From assembly GCA_030448265.1 (NCBI GenBank), contig JAUJNG010000022.1, positions 18,179 to 82,178 on the forward strand: 64,000 bases of DNA, read 5' to 3'. The position numbers and the translations under genes are program-made. Shown piece by piece: positions 8,690-17,499 of this stretch; position 1 is the stretch's first letter; every line of letters starts with the position of its first letter. This DNA is from Abditibacterium sp. Lineage in GTDB: Bacteria > Armatimonadota > Abditibacteriia > Abditibacteriales > Abditibacteriaceae. The notes beneath the pieces are model-generated. The model was not told the DNA's origin. It saw only the letters and a program-made list of their open reading frames with translations, and made no database searches.

Positions 8690-9586
8690 TTAACCCTCGC
8701 CCGTGATAGCGGCGTTGGTCGCGGTCACTTCGGCGGCGGTTTCAAGGTCTTTGATGGCGGCGGCGTCTTTTTCTTCCTTGAGCTGCGCCAGGAAGCCGTC
8801 CACGGTGTTGTCGCCGAGCTGTTCGGGCGGCACGACGGCTTGGATTTCGCCGTCGATGACGATGGAAACGCGGTCGGCGCGCTTATACATTTTGTCGTCG
8901 TGGGTGGCGGTGATGATGGTGACGCCGCTTTCCTTGTTCAAACGCTTGAGCATTTGAATGATCTCTTCGCCGACTTTCTGGTCGAGGTTTCCGGTCGGTT
9001 CGTCGGCCAGAATGATGGCCGGATCGTTGGCCAGAGCGCGCGCAATCGCCACGCGCTGCTGCTGTCCGCCCGAAAGCTGGCCTGGTTTGTTGTAGAGGCG
9101 GTCGCCCAGTCCGACGGTTTCGAGCAGGCGTTTGCCTTTTTCCATTTGCTCGTCCACGCTCGCGCCCGCGAAAATCATCGGCAGCGTCACGTTTTCGAGC
9201 GCGGTCATGACTGGAATCAGGTTGAAAGTCTGGAAAATGTAGCCGATTTTGCGGCAGCGCAGCCACGCCAGTTCGCCGGCGTCGAGTTGGGCGATGTCCA
9301 CTTCGTCGATGAAAACCGTGCCGTCGGTGGGCTTGTCCAGCCCGCCTACCATGTTGAAAAGCGTCGATTTGCCCGAACCGGACGGCCCCATGATGGCCAT
9401 AAATTCGCCCCGCTTGATGTCGAGGTCGATGCCGCGCAGGGCGTGAACCAGCACTTCGCCGATTTTATAAACGCGCTTGACGCCGCGCACGCGCACGATA
9501 TGTTCGGAAGCGCGGTAATCATCGGAAGTGGAAACGGCGGGCGCGGCGGCGCCATTTTGGGCGTCGGCGGTTGCAATGGAAGACAT
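8690..9586 (-). CDS. ABC transporter ATP-binding protein, LolD/MacB type
   Basis: 298 residues. Walker A GPSGSGKS at 67-74, signature LSGGQQQ at 171-177 and Walker B IILADEP at 191-197. An N-terminal extension of about 28 residues and an Ala/Glu-rich C-terminal tail of about 45 residues flank the core. Similar ATPases power MacB/LolCDE-like transporters that act on envelope substrates. The partner permease gene is directly upstream on the same strand, separated by an inverted-repeat element. Confidence 0.93.
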   Translation of the reverse strand: MSSIATADAQNGAAAPAVSTSDDYRASEHIVRVRGVKRVYKIGEVLVHALRGIDLDIKRGEFMAIMGPSGSGKSTLFNMVGGLDKPTDGTVFIDEVDIAQLDAGELAWLRCRKIGYIFQTFNLIPVMTALENVTLPMIFAGASVDEQMEKGKRLLETVGLGDRLYNKPGQLSGGQQQRVAIARALANDPAIILADEPTGNLDQKVGEEIIQMLKRLNKESGVTIITATHDDKMYKRADRVSIVIDGEIQAVVPPEQLGDNTVDGFLAQLKEEKDAAAIKDLETAAEVTATNAAITGEG

Positions 9587-9660
9587 TCAATAACTCCTGA
9601 AAGCGAAATGGATGCGCTTAGTTTAATCGATTCTTAAGCGTTTTTGGGAATTGACCTAAG

Positions 9661-9776
9661 CCAGGAGGCTGAAGCCTCGGCAACCAAACCAAGCCTGCCT
9701 TCGCAGGCTACACCTCTTCTCGATAGGCCACGAAGGTGGCCTTGGTTTGGTTGCCGAGGCTTCAGCCTCCTCCTGG
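9661..9776. repeat. Inverted-repeat element, about 32-bp arms
   Basis: Arms at 9661-9692 and 9742-9776 match except for a 3-nt bulge (core GAGGCTGAAGCCTCGGCAACC). It lies between permease and ATPase genes of one presumed operon, ending about 26 bp from the permease stop. An inner palindrome AGCCTGCCTTCGCAGGCT resembles the inner module of the element at 3134. Confidence 0.88.
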
Positions 9777-9801
9777 AACACAGAGTGGACACTTGGGTTA
9801 A

Positions 9802-10407
9802 TCAGACTTCGGTTCGCATCGCATCGACGGCTTGCATCTTGGCGGCGCGAATCGCGGGTGGCAGCGCGGCGCCGACGCTGAGTATCGTGCCGAGAACGAT
9901 GCAGGCGAGCATATAAAGCACAGCCAAAGCCCAGTTGAACGCACCCACAAAGGCCAGATTGGTCACAATCACGAACAAAAGCCCGATGATGGAGCCGATC
10001 AGCGAGCCGAAAAAGCCCAGCAAACCCGATTCGATAAGGAACATTTTGACGATGAAGTTATCGAGCGCGCCCAGGCATTTGAAGGTGCCGATTTCTTTGT
10101 AGCGCTCGGTCACGCTCATCAGCATCGAGTTGGTGATGCCCACGAACGACACCAAAAGCGACATCGCCACCAGCCAGGCCGCTTTTTGCGCTTGCGCTGG
10201 CGAAGGCTCGGCGCCTTTGGCCGCCAGCATCAGGTTGGAGGCGAAAACGCTCATCAAAAACGCGATGCCGAGCATGGTTCCGGCGCCGGTAATCATGGCG
10301 CGGCCCACGCGAATGGTGATGTTACGCAGCGCGATACGAAACGCCTGCTTGAAGGGAAGCGAAATTTGACGCTCGACGCGCGCCGTTCCTGAATTCATGG
10401 CTGCCAT
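9802..10407 (-). CDS. Short FtsX-type ABC permease
   Basis: 201 residues. It has one N-terminal helix followed by an FtsX-like core with three more helices. The conserved VTERYKEIGTFKCLGA coupling segment is at about 100-116, and the C-terminal PPAIRAAKMQAVDAM tail is present. The large periplasmic domain of MacB/LolC permeases is missing: the first and second helices are only about 20 residues apart. A homodimer of a compact permease is therefore likely. Substrate unknown. Confidence 0.85.
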   Translation of the reverse strand: MAAMNSGTARVERQISLPFKQAFRIALRNITIRVGRAMITGAGTMLGIAFLMSVFASNLMLAAKGAEPSPAQAQKAAWLVAMSLLVSFVGITNSMLMSVTERYKEIGTFKCLGALDNFIVKMFLIESGLLGFFGSLIGSIIGLLFVIVTNLAFVGAFNWALAVLYMLACIVLGTILSVGAALPPAIRAAKMQAVDAMRTEV

Positions 10408-10441
10408 AGTCGGATTCCTTTATCTAAGTTTCTGGCCGATT

Positions 10442-10526
10442 GTAGGGACATGGCCTGCCATGTCCGGCGAATCGAAGATTTACCGATTCCTCTGGAAACG
10501 GCGGACATGGCAGGCCATGTCCCTAC
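10442..10526. repeat. Inverted-repeat element, 25-bp arms
   Basis: Perfect arms at 10442-10466 and 10502-10526. Each arm is itself nearly palindromic (ACATGGCCTGCCATGT). It lies between the PqqD-like gene and the permease gene, 6 bp from the PqqD-like stop. Confidence 0.9.
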
Positions 10527-10532
10527 GAATGC

Positions 10533-10928
10533 TCATTCTTTCGCGGCTTCGGGCCGCTCCGTCATAAAACCGATGTAGCCGCGCTTCCCCAGATCTTTGA
10601 AGAATTGCTGCAGCGACAGTTCGGCCTCGCGCGCGCCGAGTTTGTATTCCTTTTGCAGCGCGCGCGACAGATTTTCAATGCGATTTTGCCCGTCGCAGCC
10701 GCGCCAGACGTGCGAGCCGATGGGATCGAGAATCACTTTGCGCGATTCGGGAACCGGAAAAAACACGTTGAGAAGGCGGATTTTCCAGTTGTTGGGCCGA
10801 GGAATCGTCAAAACCGCGCGGCCCTCGACCTCTTCCCACTCGATTTTGGGGTTGCGGGCCGGTCGCAATCCCAAAAACTCGCGCCGCGCCGTCGCGCGGT
10901 CGATGCGAGGCTGCTTTTTCGCTTTCAC
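10533..10928 (-). CDS. PqqD-like protein in ABC exporter operon
   Basis: 131 residues. The middle resembles the PqqD fold: VILDPIGSHVWRGCDGQNRIENL, then a helix and LQQFFKDLGKRGYIGF. PqqD proteins bind peptide substrates of radical-SAM enzymes, but no radical-SAM maturase or precursor peptide is visible nearby. It is the first gene of a three-gene minus-strand group with the permease and ATPase. Its role here is unknown. Confidence 0.7.
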   Translation of the reverse strand: MKAKKQPRIDRATARREFLGLRPARNPKIEWEEVEGRAVLTIPRPNNWKIRLLNVFFPVPESRKVILDPIGSHVWRGCDGQNRIENLSRALQKEYKLGAREAELSLQQFFKDLGKRGYIGFMTERPEAAKE

Positions 10929-10954
10929 TAACCCTATTTTATGTCAACCGCCAA

Positions 10955-11989
10955 TTAACGGCTGCGATTGCCGCCGCGACCGCCGCCCTCGCCCCGCCGT
11001 CCGTAGCCGCCCATGCCACTGGGACTGCCCGCGCTGCGGCCCTCGCCAAACGGCCGCTCGGCGCGCGGCGCGCTCGTTGGCGCGTTGGAGGCGGGCGAAA
11101 CCACGATGCGGCGCATCGGTTCGCGGCCTTCGCTGTGGGTGGCGATGTCGGGTTCGCCCTGCAAAAAGAGGTGAACCAGACGCCGTTCGTGCGCCGGCAT
11201 CGGATCGAGGCGAATCGCGCGCCCGTCGCGGCGCGTTTTGCTGGCAGCGTAGCGCGCCGTTTGTTCGAGCGACGACTGGCGCCGCGCGCGGTAATTTCCG
11301 GCATCGACCACCACGCGCGCCATTTCACCTTCGGCATGGATGCCCAGCGTCAGATTGAGCAGATATTGAAACGATTGCAGCGTCGCGCCGTGTTTGCCAA
11401 TGAGAATGCCGACATCCTCGCCTTCGATGACCAGAGGAATGGTGTTGGCATCGCGGGTCTGGCCGATTTGCACGCTCGATTCGAGGCCCATTCGGTCGAG
11501 AAACTCCTGCGCCTTGGCCTGGGCGCGCGCTATGGCTTCGGGATCGACGGGCGCGGGCGGCGCCTCGATTTCTTCGGTCGCGGCGGGCAGATCTTCATCG
11601 ATTTCGGGCGCTTCGTCGGCGTAATCGGCACCGAAATCTTCGTTTTGCGCCTCGATTTCGCCCGCGTCTTCGTCAATTTCGGGCGCGGTTGCGGGGATGA
11701 TTTGGCTCGCGTCTTCGCTCGCCTCATCCTGCGCCAGAAGTTCGGGCACGTCTTCGGCAATCGGCGTTGGCGGCGCGATGGTTTCGGGCGCGGGTTGAAC
11801 GACCGGCGGCGCGCTTTGCTCTTCCGCACGCGGTTTGATGCGAACCGTGACGCCTTTGGCGCCTTCTTCGATGATTTCGACTTCGATGTCCTCGCGCGAA
11901 ACGCCCACGATTTGCATCGCGCCCTGCACGGCGGCTTCCTCGGTTGCGGCGGTGTAGCGCATCGGGCTGAACTTTCTGTTTTGGGCCAT
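10955..11989 (-). CDS. jag: KhpB/Jag RNA-binding protein
   Basis: 344 residues. An N-terminal Jag-N domain (about 1-55) is followed by a long acidic Pro/Ala linker (about 55-150). The KH domain has GILIGKHGATLQSFQYL (about 182-198). The R3H domain follows, with YRARRQSSLE and HERRLVHLFL. The Gly/Arg-rich tail (about 318-344) may add RNA affinity. KhpB acts as an RNA chaperone linked to cell elongation and division. The gene follows yidC on the same strand, as in many bacteria. The acidic linker is longer than usual. Confidence 0.93.
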   Translation of the reverse strand: MAQNRKFSPMRYTAATEEAAVQGAMQIVGVSREDIEVEIIEEGAKGVTVRIKPRAEEQSAPPVVQPAPETIAPPTPIAEDVPELLAQDEASEDASQIIPATAPEIDEDAGEIEAQNEDFGADYADEAPEIDEDLPAATEEIEAPPAPVDPEAIARAQAKAQEFLDRMGLESSVQIGQTRDANTIPLVIEGEDVGILIGKHGATLQSFQYLLNLTLGIHAEGEMARVVVDAGNYRARRQSSLEQTARYAASKTRRDGRAIRLDPMPAHERRLVHLFLQGEPDIATHSEGREPMRRIVVSPASNAPTSAPRAERPFGEGRSAGSPSGMGGYGRRGEGGGRGGNRSR

Positions 11990-12046
11990 TGATTTTCCTG
12001 AAAGATGAAGTGGAATCCCAAAAGGGATTGTGTTGCCAGTTATTTA

Positions 12047-12215
12047 GCGGATGGTGCGGTTTGGTAATTCAACACGGAGAACACGGAGAACACGGAGGAA
12101 CGGAGAAAACAAAGACATTTCCAGAAAGGATGCGCTTGAAACTTTCCTAAAACGTCTCTGCGAACCTCCGTTTCTCCGTGTTCTCTGTGTTGAATCACCA
12201 AACCGCACCATCCGT
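12047..12215. repeat. Inverted-repeat element, interrupted arms
   Basis: Outer arms (about 12049-12075 and 12187-12213) share GGATGGTGCGGTTTGG with its complement. Inner CACGGAGAA-type words pair further, with gaps. The arms resemble those at 48360-48518 (GGTGCGGTTTGGA...CAACACAGAG), so the two are one family. It ends 3 bp from the yidC stop. Confidence 0.82.
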
Positions 12216-12218
12216 TGA

Positions 12219-13868
12219 TTAACGCTTTTTCTTACGGCCATTACCATTGCTTTTCCCGTTGTGGTTGCCATTCCGGTTTTCCAGCGAAGTCAAAACCGCG
12301 CCGTTTTGAGCGGCCTTGGCCTTGATATTTTTCCCGCCGCCGTTTTTCGCCGCGCCGTTGAGCGCGCCCTCGCCGCTCGATTCGAGCGGGTGCGACTCAT
12401 TCGCCTTCTCGGTTTTTTTTTCGTCAGTGGGCCGAGGGGGAATCGCATCGGCTTCGGGATTAATGACCGCTAAATCGGCGCCCATTAGCGATTTGACGAT
12501 GTTTTTCTTCGGATCGGCGGCTTTGAGCATGCGCCACTGAAAAAAGGTCGAAACCACGTTGTAGGTCATCCAGTAGAGGGTGAAGGCCGACGGGTAGGTG
12601 AGGATGACAAACGGAATCATCACCGGAAACACGAACGACATGATCATCTGCTGCTGGCGCTGCATATCGTCGGTGGGCGGCGTCGAAGAAAGGCGGAACG
12701 AGAAGAACATCGAGATGCCGTATAGCACCAGAAGCGGAATATCGGGGCGCGACAGACTCGAAATCCACAAAAACGACGCGCCCACGAGTTCCATTTTCGG
12801 CTCGTAGTTCTGAATGAGCGGCAAAACGAAAACAAAGAAGATCGGCATCTGCAACACAGCTAGCCCAATCCCCAACATCGGATTGACGCCGTGACGCTGT
12901 TGCAGCGCGCGCATCTCCTTCATCATCTTGATGTGCGCGTCGCTTTCGGTTTTGCCCTTGTAGCGCTCCTGAATCTTCTTCATTTCAGGGCCGATGAGCG
13001 CCATGCCCTTCATGCTGTCGTATTGACGCTTGGTGAGCGGCTGCACGGCGATGCGCGTCAAAACCGCGAAAAACAAAATCGCCAAACCGTAAGAATACGC
13101 CGGATTGGAGCCGAAAAGCCGCACCACGCTGTCGAAGAGCTTGAAGTAGGTCGAGGTCGAAGCGTAATATTGGTTGACGCGGTCGACGATGCCCTGCGGA
13201 TTGAAATTGGTGTCGCTGCCGCGCAGTTCGCGGATTTTGGCCCGTTTGAAACCTTCGGGCGGAATGGCATCGAGCGGCACTTTGGCCGGATCGACTTGCG
13301 CGGGCACGAAGATTTCGTTGTTGAGAAATTCCGACGAACCGCGTCCTTTATGCACCAGGGTTTCGAGCGCCATCGCCGCTTCCTTGGAGGGCAGGCCGCC
13401 ATTTTGGATCGACTGGCGCCACAACAAATCGCCCGACTGGTAAATCGCCTGCGCTTCGATGGGAGTGCCCGAAGCGTGCTGGATGATTTCGTCGTAGATC
13501 GGAAAATACTTCACCATCGGCCCCATGTTCAAAAAACCGCTTTTGCGGGTTTTGGCGTCGAGGGTGTGGAGAATGTATTGCTGAATCAGCCCCACGCGCA
13601 GCCGCGCCGAATGAGCGAGCGCGTCCTGCGGGTTTTTGGCGATGTCGGCTTTGAGCCGCTTCTCTTCGGCCAGAGCCTCAGTTTCGGTTAAAATCGGGCC
13701 TTGCGCGGGGTCGATGCCTTTGAAAGCCTGCGCGAGGGTGAGCGCGGGGCGCGGTGGAGCGGAGGGCGCCTGCTTTTGTCCAAAGAAATGTTGGAAGAGC
13801 AGCATTGCGCCCAGCGAGAGCAGCAAAAACTGAAAGAATTGCTCGCCGGACGAGCGTTGTTTATTCAT
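12219..13868 (-). CDS. yidC: Membrane protein insertase YidC
   Basis: 549 residues. Helix 1 is at about 10-28. A helical region of about 200 residues with TPR-like character (EEKRLKADIAKNPQDALAHSA) follows. The conserved YidC/Oxa1 core (about 235-455) includes FFAVLTRIAVQPLTKRQ with the hydrophilic-groove Arg, the charged loop MKKIQERYKGKT and the terminal helices up to LYWMTYNVVSTFFQW. The basic Asn/Gly-rich tail may contact ribosomes. The beta-sandwich periplasmic domain of proteobacterial YidC is not evident. Gene order rnpA/yidD-yidC-jag is standard. Confidence 0.94.
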   Translation of the reverse strand: MNKQRSSGEQFFQFLLLSLGAMLLFQHFFGQKQAPSAPPRPALTLAQAFKGIDPAQGPILTETEALAEEKRLKADIAKNPQDALAHSARLRVGLIQQYILHTLDAKTRKSGFLNMGPMVKYFPIYDEIIQHASGTPIEAQAIYQSGDLLWRQSIQNGGLPSKEAAMALETLVHKGRGSSEFLNNEIFVPAQVDPAKVPLDAIPPEGFKRAKIRELRGSDTNFNPQGIVDRVNQYYASTSTYFKLFDSVVRLFGSNPAYSYGLAILFFAVLTRIAVQPLTKRQYDSMKGMALIGPEMKKIQERYKGKTESDAHIKMMKEMRALQQRHGVNPMLGIGLAVLQMPIFFVFVLPLIQNYEPKMELVGASFLWISSLSRPDIPLLVLYGISMFFSFRLSSTPPTDDMQRQQQMIMSFVFPVMIPFVILTYPSAFTLYWMTYNVVSTFFQWRMLKAADPKKNIVKSLMGADLAVINPEADAIPPRPTDEKKTEKANESHPLESSGEGALNGAAKNGGGKNIKAKAAQNGAVLTSLENRNGNHNGKSNGNGRKKKR

Positions 13869-13905
13869 CTAAAAGACAGCCTCAAACCTACATAAAGAAG
13901 CGCCG

Positions 13906-14775
13906 TCACTCGCGTTTGAACGGGTGCAGACGCCTCGAAAATGGCTTTTTATTTTGACTTTTCAAGCGCAAATCAGGAAAAACCTGCGGGACGGGATCAT
14001 CTCCGCCCGCGTGCCAGGGATGGCATTTGCAAATCCGCGCCGCGCCCAGAAAAGTGCCGCGCAGCAGCCCGAAGCGCTCGATAGCCGCGTAAGTATAACG
14101 GGAACAAGTCGGCTCAAAACGACAAGAAGGCGGCAGCCCAGGGGAGATGAAACGCTGGTAAAAGCGAATCAGCGACAGCACAAGGAAAGTAAGCGGCAAA
14201 AGCGGTTGGCTGGACGAAGTGGGCGCTCGACTCTCTCTCCCTGCGGGAGAGTCGGGTGCCCTCTGGGCGACGGGTGAGGGTGGAAGTAAAGGTTTTTCGA
14301 CTTCCTCAACAGTTTTTGAAAGCAGCGACTTTTCTCCCTCACCCGTCGCCCAGAGGGCACCCGACTCTCCCGCAGGGAGAGGGAGTCGAGCGCCCACTTT
14401 TTCGCGCGAACCGGAACTATTGCCGACTCGTTTTGCCGTGCGTTTCAAAACTTCTTGCAGCGCGCCGTCCAATTCCTCAATAGTTGCGGACTGAGTTTGG
14501 GGCGTGGCCAGAAAAATGAGGTCGCAGCCCGCCAAACCTTCGATGTTTCGGAGCGGGTGCAGGCGGTAACGCTCGCGCAAGCGGCGGCGGATGTAATTAC
14601 GCTGAGTTGCTTTCTTCGCCTGCTTCTTGGGCACTACAAACGCCGCGCGCGTGAGGCTTTGACCGTCGCCGCGAGCGTGCGCGCGCAAAACGACGAGCGG
14701 ATGACGCACGGTTTGCGAGTTGGCAAAGGCGCGGTCAAATTGGCGTGTCGTGAGACGCTGGGTGCGGGGCAGCAT
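13906..14775 (-). CDS. rnpA-yidD: RnpA-YidD fusion joined by an inverted-repeat linker
   Basis: 289 residues from ATG 14775. Residues 1 to about 122 are the RNase P protein, with [17 protein letters not shown] as the RNA-binding RNR motif. Residues about 127-186 are encoded by the 179-bp inverted repeat at 14219-14397 and are low-complexity Pro/Ala/Gly/Ser. Residues about 195-265 are YidD, the membrane-insertion efficiency factor: [32 protein letters not shown] and [11 protein letters not shown]. The two are normally separate adjacent genes. YidD could also be started separately at TTG or GTG codons near 14195 and 14177. Upstream is a small gene whose stop lies 4 bp before this start. Confidence 0.88.
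   Translation of the reverse strand: MLPRTQRLTTRQFDRAFANSQTVRHPLVVLRAHARGDGQSLTRAAFVVPKKQAKKATQRNYIRRRLRERYRLHPLRNIEGLAGCDLIFLATPQTQSATIEELDGALQEVLKRTAKRVGNSSGSREKVGARLPLPAGESGALWATGEGEKSLLSKTVEEVEKPLLPPSPVAQRAPDSPAGRESRAPTSSSQPLLPLTFLVLSLIRFYQRFISPGLPPSCRFEPTCSRYTYAAIERFGLLRGTFLGAARICKCHPWHAGGDDPVPQVFPDLRLKSQNKKPFSRRLHPFKRE
14219..14397. repeat. Inverted-repeat element with 62-bp arms inside a reading frame
   Basis: Arms at 14219-14280 and 14336-14397 match at 61 of 62 positions. They contain GAGAGTCGGGTGCC and GGGCGACGGGTGAGGG. Related words occur at 28465-28641, 43121-43264 and 44305-44339, so it is one dispersed family. The minus-strand frame through it has no stop codon, which joins rnpA to yidD. 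Confidence 0.95.
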
Positions 14776-14779
14776 CAGC

Positions 14780-15046
14780 TTAATTCTCTTCGTTGGACGC
14801 TCTAAGTGCTTCCTCAATGTCGGGCAAAAGCTTCGCTTGATGATCAAACAGTGAAAGTCCCGTGTCACACAGAATCATGACCTGTTTGGCATCAGTCAGT
14901 GACAATTTAGGAAATAGAGTGAGGAGGATTTTAAGGGATTGCGTCGGTTTAAAGCCGTCAAGTTTAGTCACTCTGTAAACAATTTCCGGTGTTGCGCCGA
15001 CCTTCCTCATTCGCTCATATTTCTGCAGGTTTCCGTCGTTTTTCAT
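14780..15046 (-). CDS. Small hypothetical protein between rpmH and rnpA
   Basis: 88 residues if begun at ATG 15046. A longer frame back to 15115 overlaps a terminator and is unlikely. The stretch [10 protein letters not shown] with a preceding amphipathic helix weakly recalls the C-terminal domain of ribosomal protein L7/L12, but the similarity is only by eye. Its stop is 4 bp before rnpA, so translation may be coupled. AT content is higher than its neighbours. Confidence 0.6.
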   Translation of the reverse strand: MKNDGNLQKYERMRKVGATPEIVYRVTKLDGFKPTQSLKILLTLFPKLSLTDAKQVMILCDTGLSLFDHQAKLLPDIEEALRASNEEN

Positions 15047-15062
15047 CTCAAAGAACCTCACC

Positions 15063-15095
15063 AAAAACAAAAACCCGCCGCAAAAGCGACGGGTT
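15063..15095 (-). terminator. Terminator after rpmH
   Basis: Stem ACCCGTCGC/GCGGCGGGT (one wobble pair) with a TTTT loop, followed on the minus strand by TTTTTG and more T. It lies 24 bp past the rpmH stop. Confidence 0.8.
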
Positions 15096-15118
15096 GAAGT
15101 TTCCAACGGACTCAAAAA

Positions 15119-15256
15119 TTAAACCTGCGTGAGGCGGATGCGGCCTTTAGCGCGGCGCCGCGCGATGACGGAGCGGCCTCCAGGCGACGACATACGGGCG
15201 CGAAAGCCCAGTTTGCGAGCGCGCGGGCGTTTTTTCGGTTGCCAGGTGCGTTTCAT
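15119..15256 (-). CDS. rpmH: 50S ribosomal protein L34
   Basis: 45 residues, very basic: [18 protein letters not shown], then [19 protein letters not shown]. Length and the KRTWQP start are diagnostic, although the more common form is KRTYQP. Start ATG 15256 has GGAGAAACC about 7 bases upstream. It is divergent from dnaA, the standard arrangement near oriC. Confidence 0.96.
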   Translation of the reverse strand: MKRTWQPKKRPRARKLGFRARMSSPGGRSVIARRRAKGRIRLTQV

Positions 15257-15603
15257 AATGGTTTCTCCTTCCTTGCGAAAGCGCGAAGCGAAATTTCTCT
15301 CGTTCTCGCCGCAAAAGCGGGCGCAGTCTAACACCCCAAACCCAGTTTGCAAACCCATTGAAACCCGTTTCCAATGGGCTTAAAATGCTTGCTGTCGCCG
15401 CGCTTTTCGACGCGCGATCCAACCTAACCCATTCACGCCCCGCTTCGCTCTTATCCTCTCGCATCGTCGCCGCCGCGAAGTGGGGTCGCGTTTTCACTCG
15501 ATTTATCCTCACCTATGGATAAACCTGGGGAAAAGTGCCCTTGTAGTCCGCTTTCAGGCGGATAAACTGGCCTCGCCGCACCCAAGGAACCCCTCAAACG
15601 ACG
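15257..15603. promoter_or_regulatory. rpmH-dnaA divergent intergenic region
   Basis: 347 bp without a gene. It should hold the divergent promoters of rpmH and dnaA. A pair of DnaA-box-like words flank a short centre near 15502-15520 (TTATCCTCA and TATGGATAA), which could mediate dnaA autoregulation. I could not place a convincing -35/-10 pair. Confidence 0.5.
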
Positions 15604-17257
15604 ATGCCCGACGCCGCAGCCCAACGCCAATCCTCGCTCGAACTCGGTTTCGATTCGCCTCTGGAACGTGAAACCGAGGCCAATCTTTACGCGCCGACGC
15701 CTCCGCTCGAAACCGAGACGCCCGCGCTGCAAAGCGTCGGCATCGACCAGCCCGTCGAAATCATGGACGCGGCCTGGCAGGAAGTCATGGGGTCGTTGCA
15801 AACCGAACTTTCCGGCCCGACTTACCAGAATTATCTGCGCCACGTGCGCCCGCTTCGCCTCACGACTGACAAACTCACGCTTTCGGCGCCCTCCGATTTT
15901 GTCAAAGACTGGCTGGTGCGCCGTTTCGCGCGCCGCATTGAGGAAACCCTCGAACAGTTTCTGGGGCGTCCGGTGATTCTGGGCTTTCAAATCGTGCCCG
16001 AAGGACAAGAGGCGAACGGCGAGAAGCGAGAGGCGAGGGAAGTCGAAATTGTGACGGCGCCAGAAACCGCGCCGCTTCCAGTTGTCGAACCGGAACCGCA
16101 AAGTGCGCCGCGCCGCGCGCCCAAGGGCGAGCAGGGCGCCAAATCGTTCGAGGATTTCGAAGATTTTTCCTCGCCGCTCAACAAAAAATACACCTTCGAT
16201 AACTTCATCGTCGGCAGAAGCAACTACGTCTCGCACGCGGCGGCGTGGGCGGTGGCAAATGCGCCCGCCAAGGGCCAATACAACCCGCTTTTCATCTACG
16301 GCGGCGTCGGATTGGGCAAAACCCATTTGATGCAGGCGATTGGGCATCACATCAACAAGGTGCGCGGTGGGCAAAACCCATTTGATGCAGGCGATTGGGC
16401 ATCACATCAACAAGGTGCGCGGCAATCCGGTCGAAATCGCCTATGTTTCGGGCGAAAATTTCTTGTATCAAGTGGTGCGCTGCATCCGCGAAGACAAAAT
16501 GACCGCGTTTCGCCGCAAATATCGCAACGTCGATATCTGGCTGGTGGACGACATCCAATACATCTGCAACGCCGAGCGCACCGAAGTCGAATTTTTTCAC
16601 ATCTTCAATACGCTCTACGATCAAGGTAAGCAAATCGTCATCTGCTCCGACAAGCCGCCCAAAGACCTGCAACTCACCGAATCGCGCCTGATTTCGCGCT
16701 TCGAGTGGGGATTGATTTCCTACGTCGAGCCGCCCGATCTGGAGCATCGTATCGCCATTTTGCAGCGCCGCGCCCAGCTCGAAAACACCGTGGTTTCGAT
16801 GGAAGTTTTGACTTATCTGGCCGAAAAAATTCGCTCCAACATCCGCTCTCTGGAAGGCTCTTTAACGCGCCTTTTGGCGATGGCGAGCCTCGACGGGCGC
16901 AAAATCAACCTCGATCTGGCATCGGAAACGGTGCGCTATTATTCGACCGCCGAAGCCGAAACCGTGAAAATCGGCGTCGAAACCATTATCGAAGTCGTCG
17001 CCGAGCATTTCAAAATTCCCGTCGTGGATGTTCTGGGCAAAAAGCGCAATAAGGAAATCGTGATGCCGCGTCAGGTCGCCATGTTTCTGGCCCGCGAAAT
17101 GGGCAACATGAGCTACCCCGACATTGGCCGCGCCTTCGACCGCGATTATACGACGGTGATTCATTCCTACGAAAAAGTGAAGGGCGAACTAAAGCGCGAT
17201 TCGGGTCTGCGCGGTGCCATTTCCGAGATTCGCTCACGCGCGCACGCGCGGGCTTGA
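15604..17257 (+). pseudogene. dnaA: Chromosomal replication initiator DnaA, frame broken by a 55-bp duplication
   Basis: Binds DnaA boxes at oriC and opens the duplex. The first frame (from ATG 15604) has an N-terminal extension, domain I from about residue 54, and Walker A GGVGLGKT at 233-240. A perfect 55-bp tandem duplication at 16313-16422 then shifts the frame, and the first reading ends at 16629. The second frame from 16340 carries the rest: [10 protein letters not shown] (Walker B), the sensor regions and domain IV ending RSRAHARA. Removing one 55-bp copy gives a complete 532-residue protein. The domain IV signature reads FDRDYTTVIHS instead of the usual FGGRDHTTVIHA. An assembly error is the likeliest cause of the break. 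Confidence 0.95.
16313..16422. repeat. 55-bp perfect tandem duplication in dnaA
   Basis: Copy one 16313-16367 and copy two 16368-16422 are identical and directly adjacent. They encode the Walker A lysine region and the following helix. 55 is not a multiple of three, so the reading frame is lost. Confidence 0.97.
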
Positions 17258-17266
17258 AACCCAACG

Positions 17267-17374
17267 GGGCAGCAATGAATTCGCCGCAAGACAACGAAAC
17301 CTGCCTTCGCAGGTTAATGCATCAGTCCGCGCAGGCGGACTTCGGGGTCTTGCGGCGAATTTATTCGCTGCCCC
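17267..17374. repeat. Inverted-repeat element after dnaA
   Basis: Arms 17267-17293 and 17348-17374 pair with a 1-nt bulge (core TTCGCCGCAAGA). Inner palindromes match the element at 3134-3241 almost exactly. It begins about 10 bp after the dnaA stop. Confidence 0.88.
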
Positions 17375-17404
17375 GTTCACAAAATCCCACTTTATCATCA
17401 ACTG

Positions 17405-17431
17405 AAACCGGCTCCGACAAGCCGGTTTTTT
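17405..17431 (+). terminator. Terminator downstream of dnaA
   Basis: Stem AACCGGC/GCCGGTT with an 8-nt loop followed by a T-run on the plus strand. This looks like a true intrinsic terminator, separate from the inverted-repeat element before it. Confidence 0.82.
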
Positions 17432-17499
17432 CGTCGCAAAAATCGCTGTTTCGGCATTTTCCTCGCTGATTTCGGCCCTGACAACACTTAATACGATTT

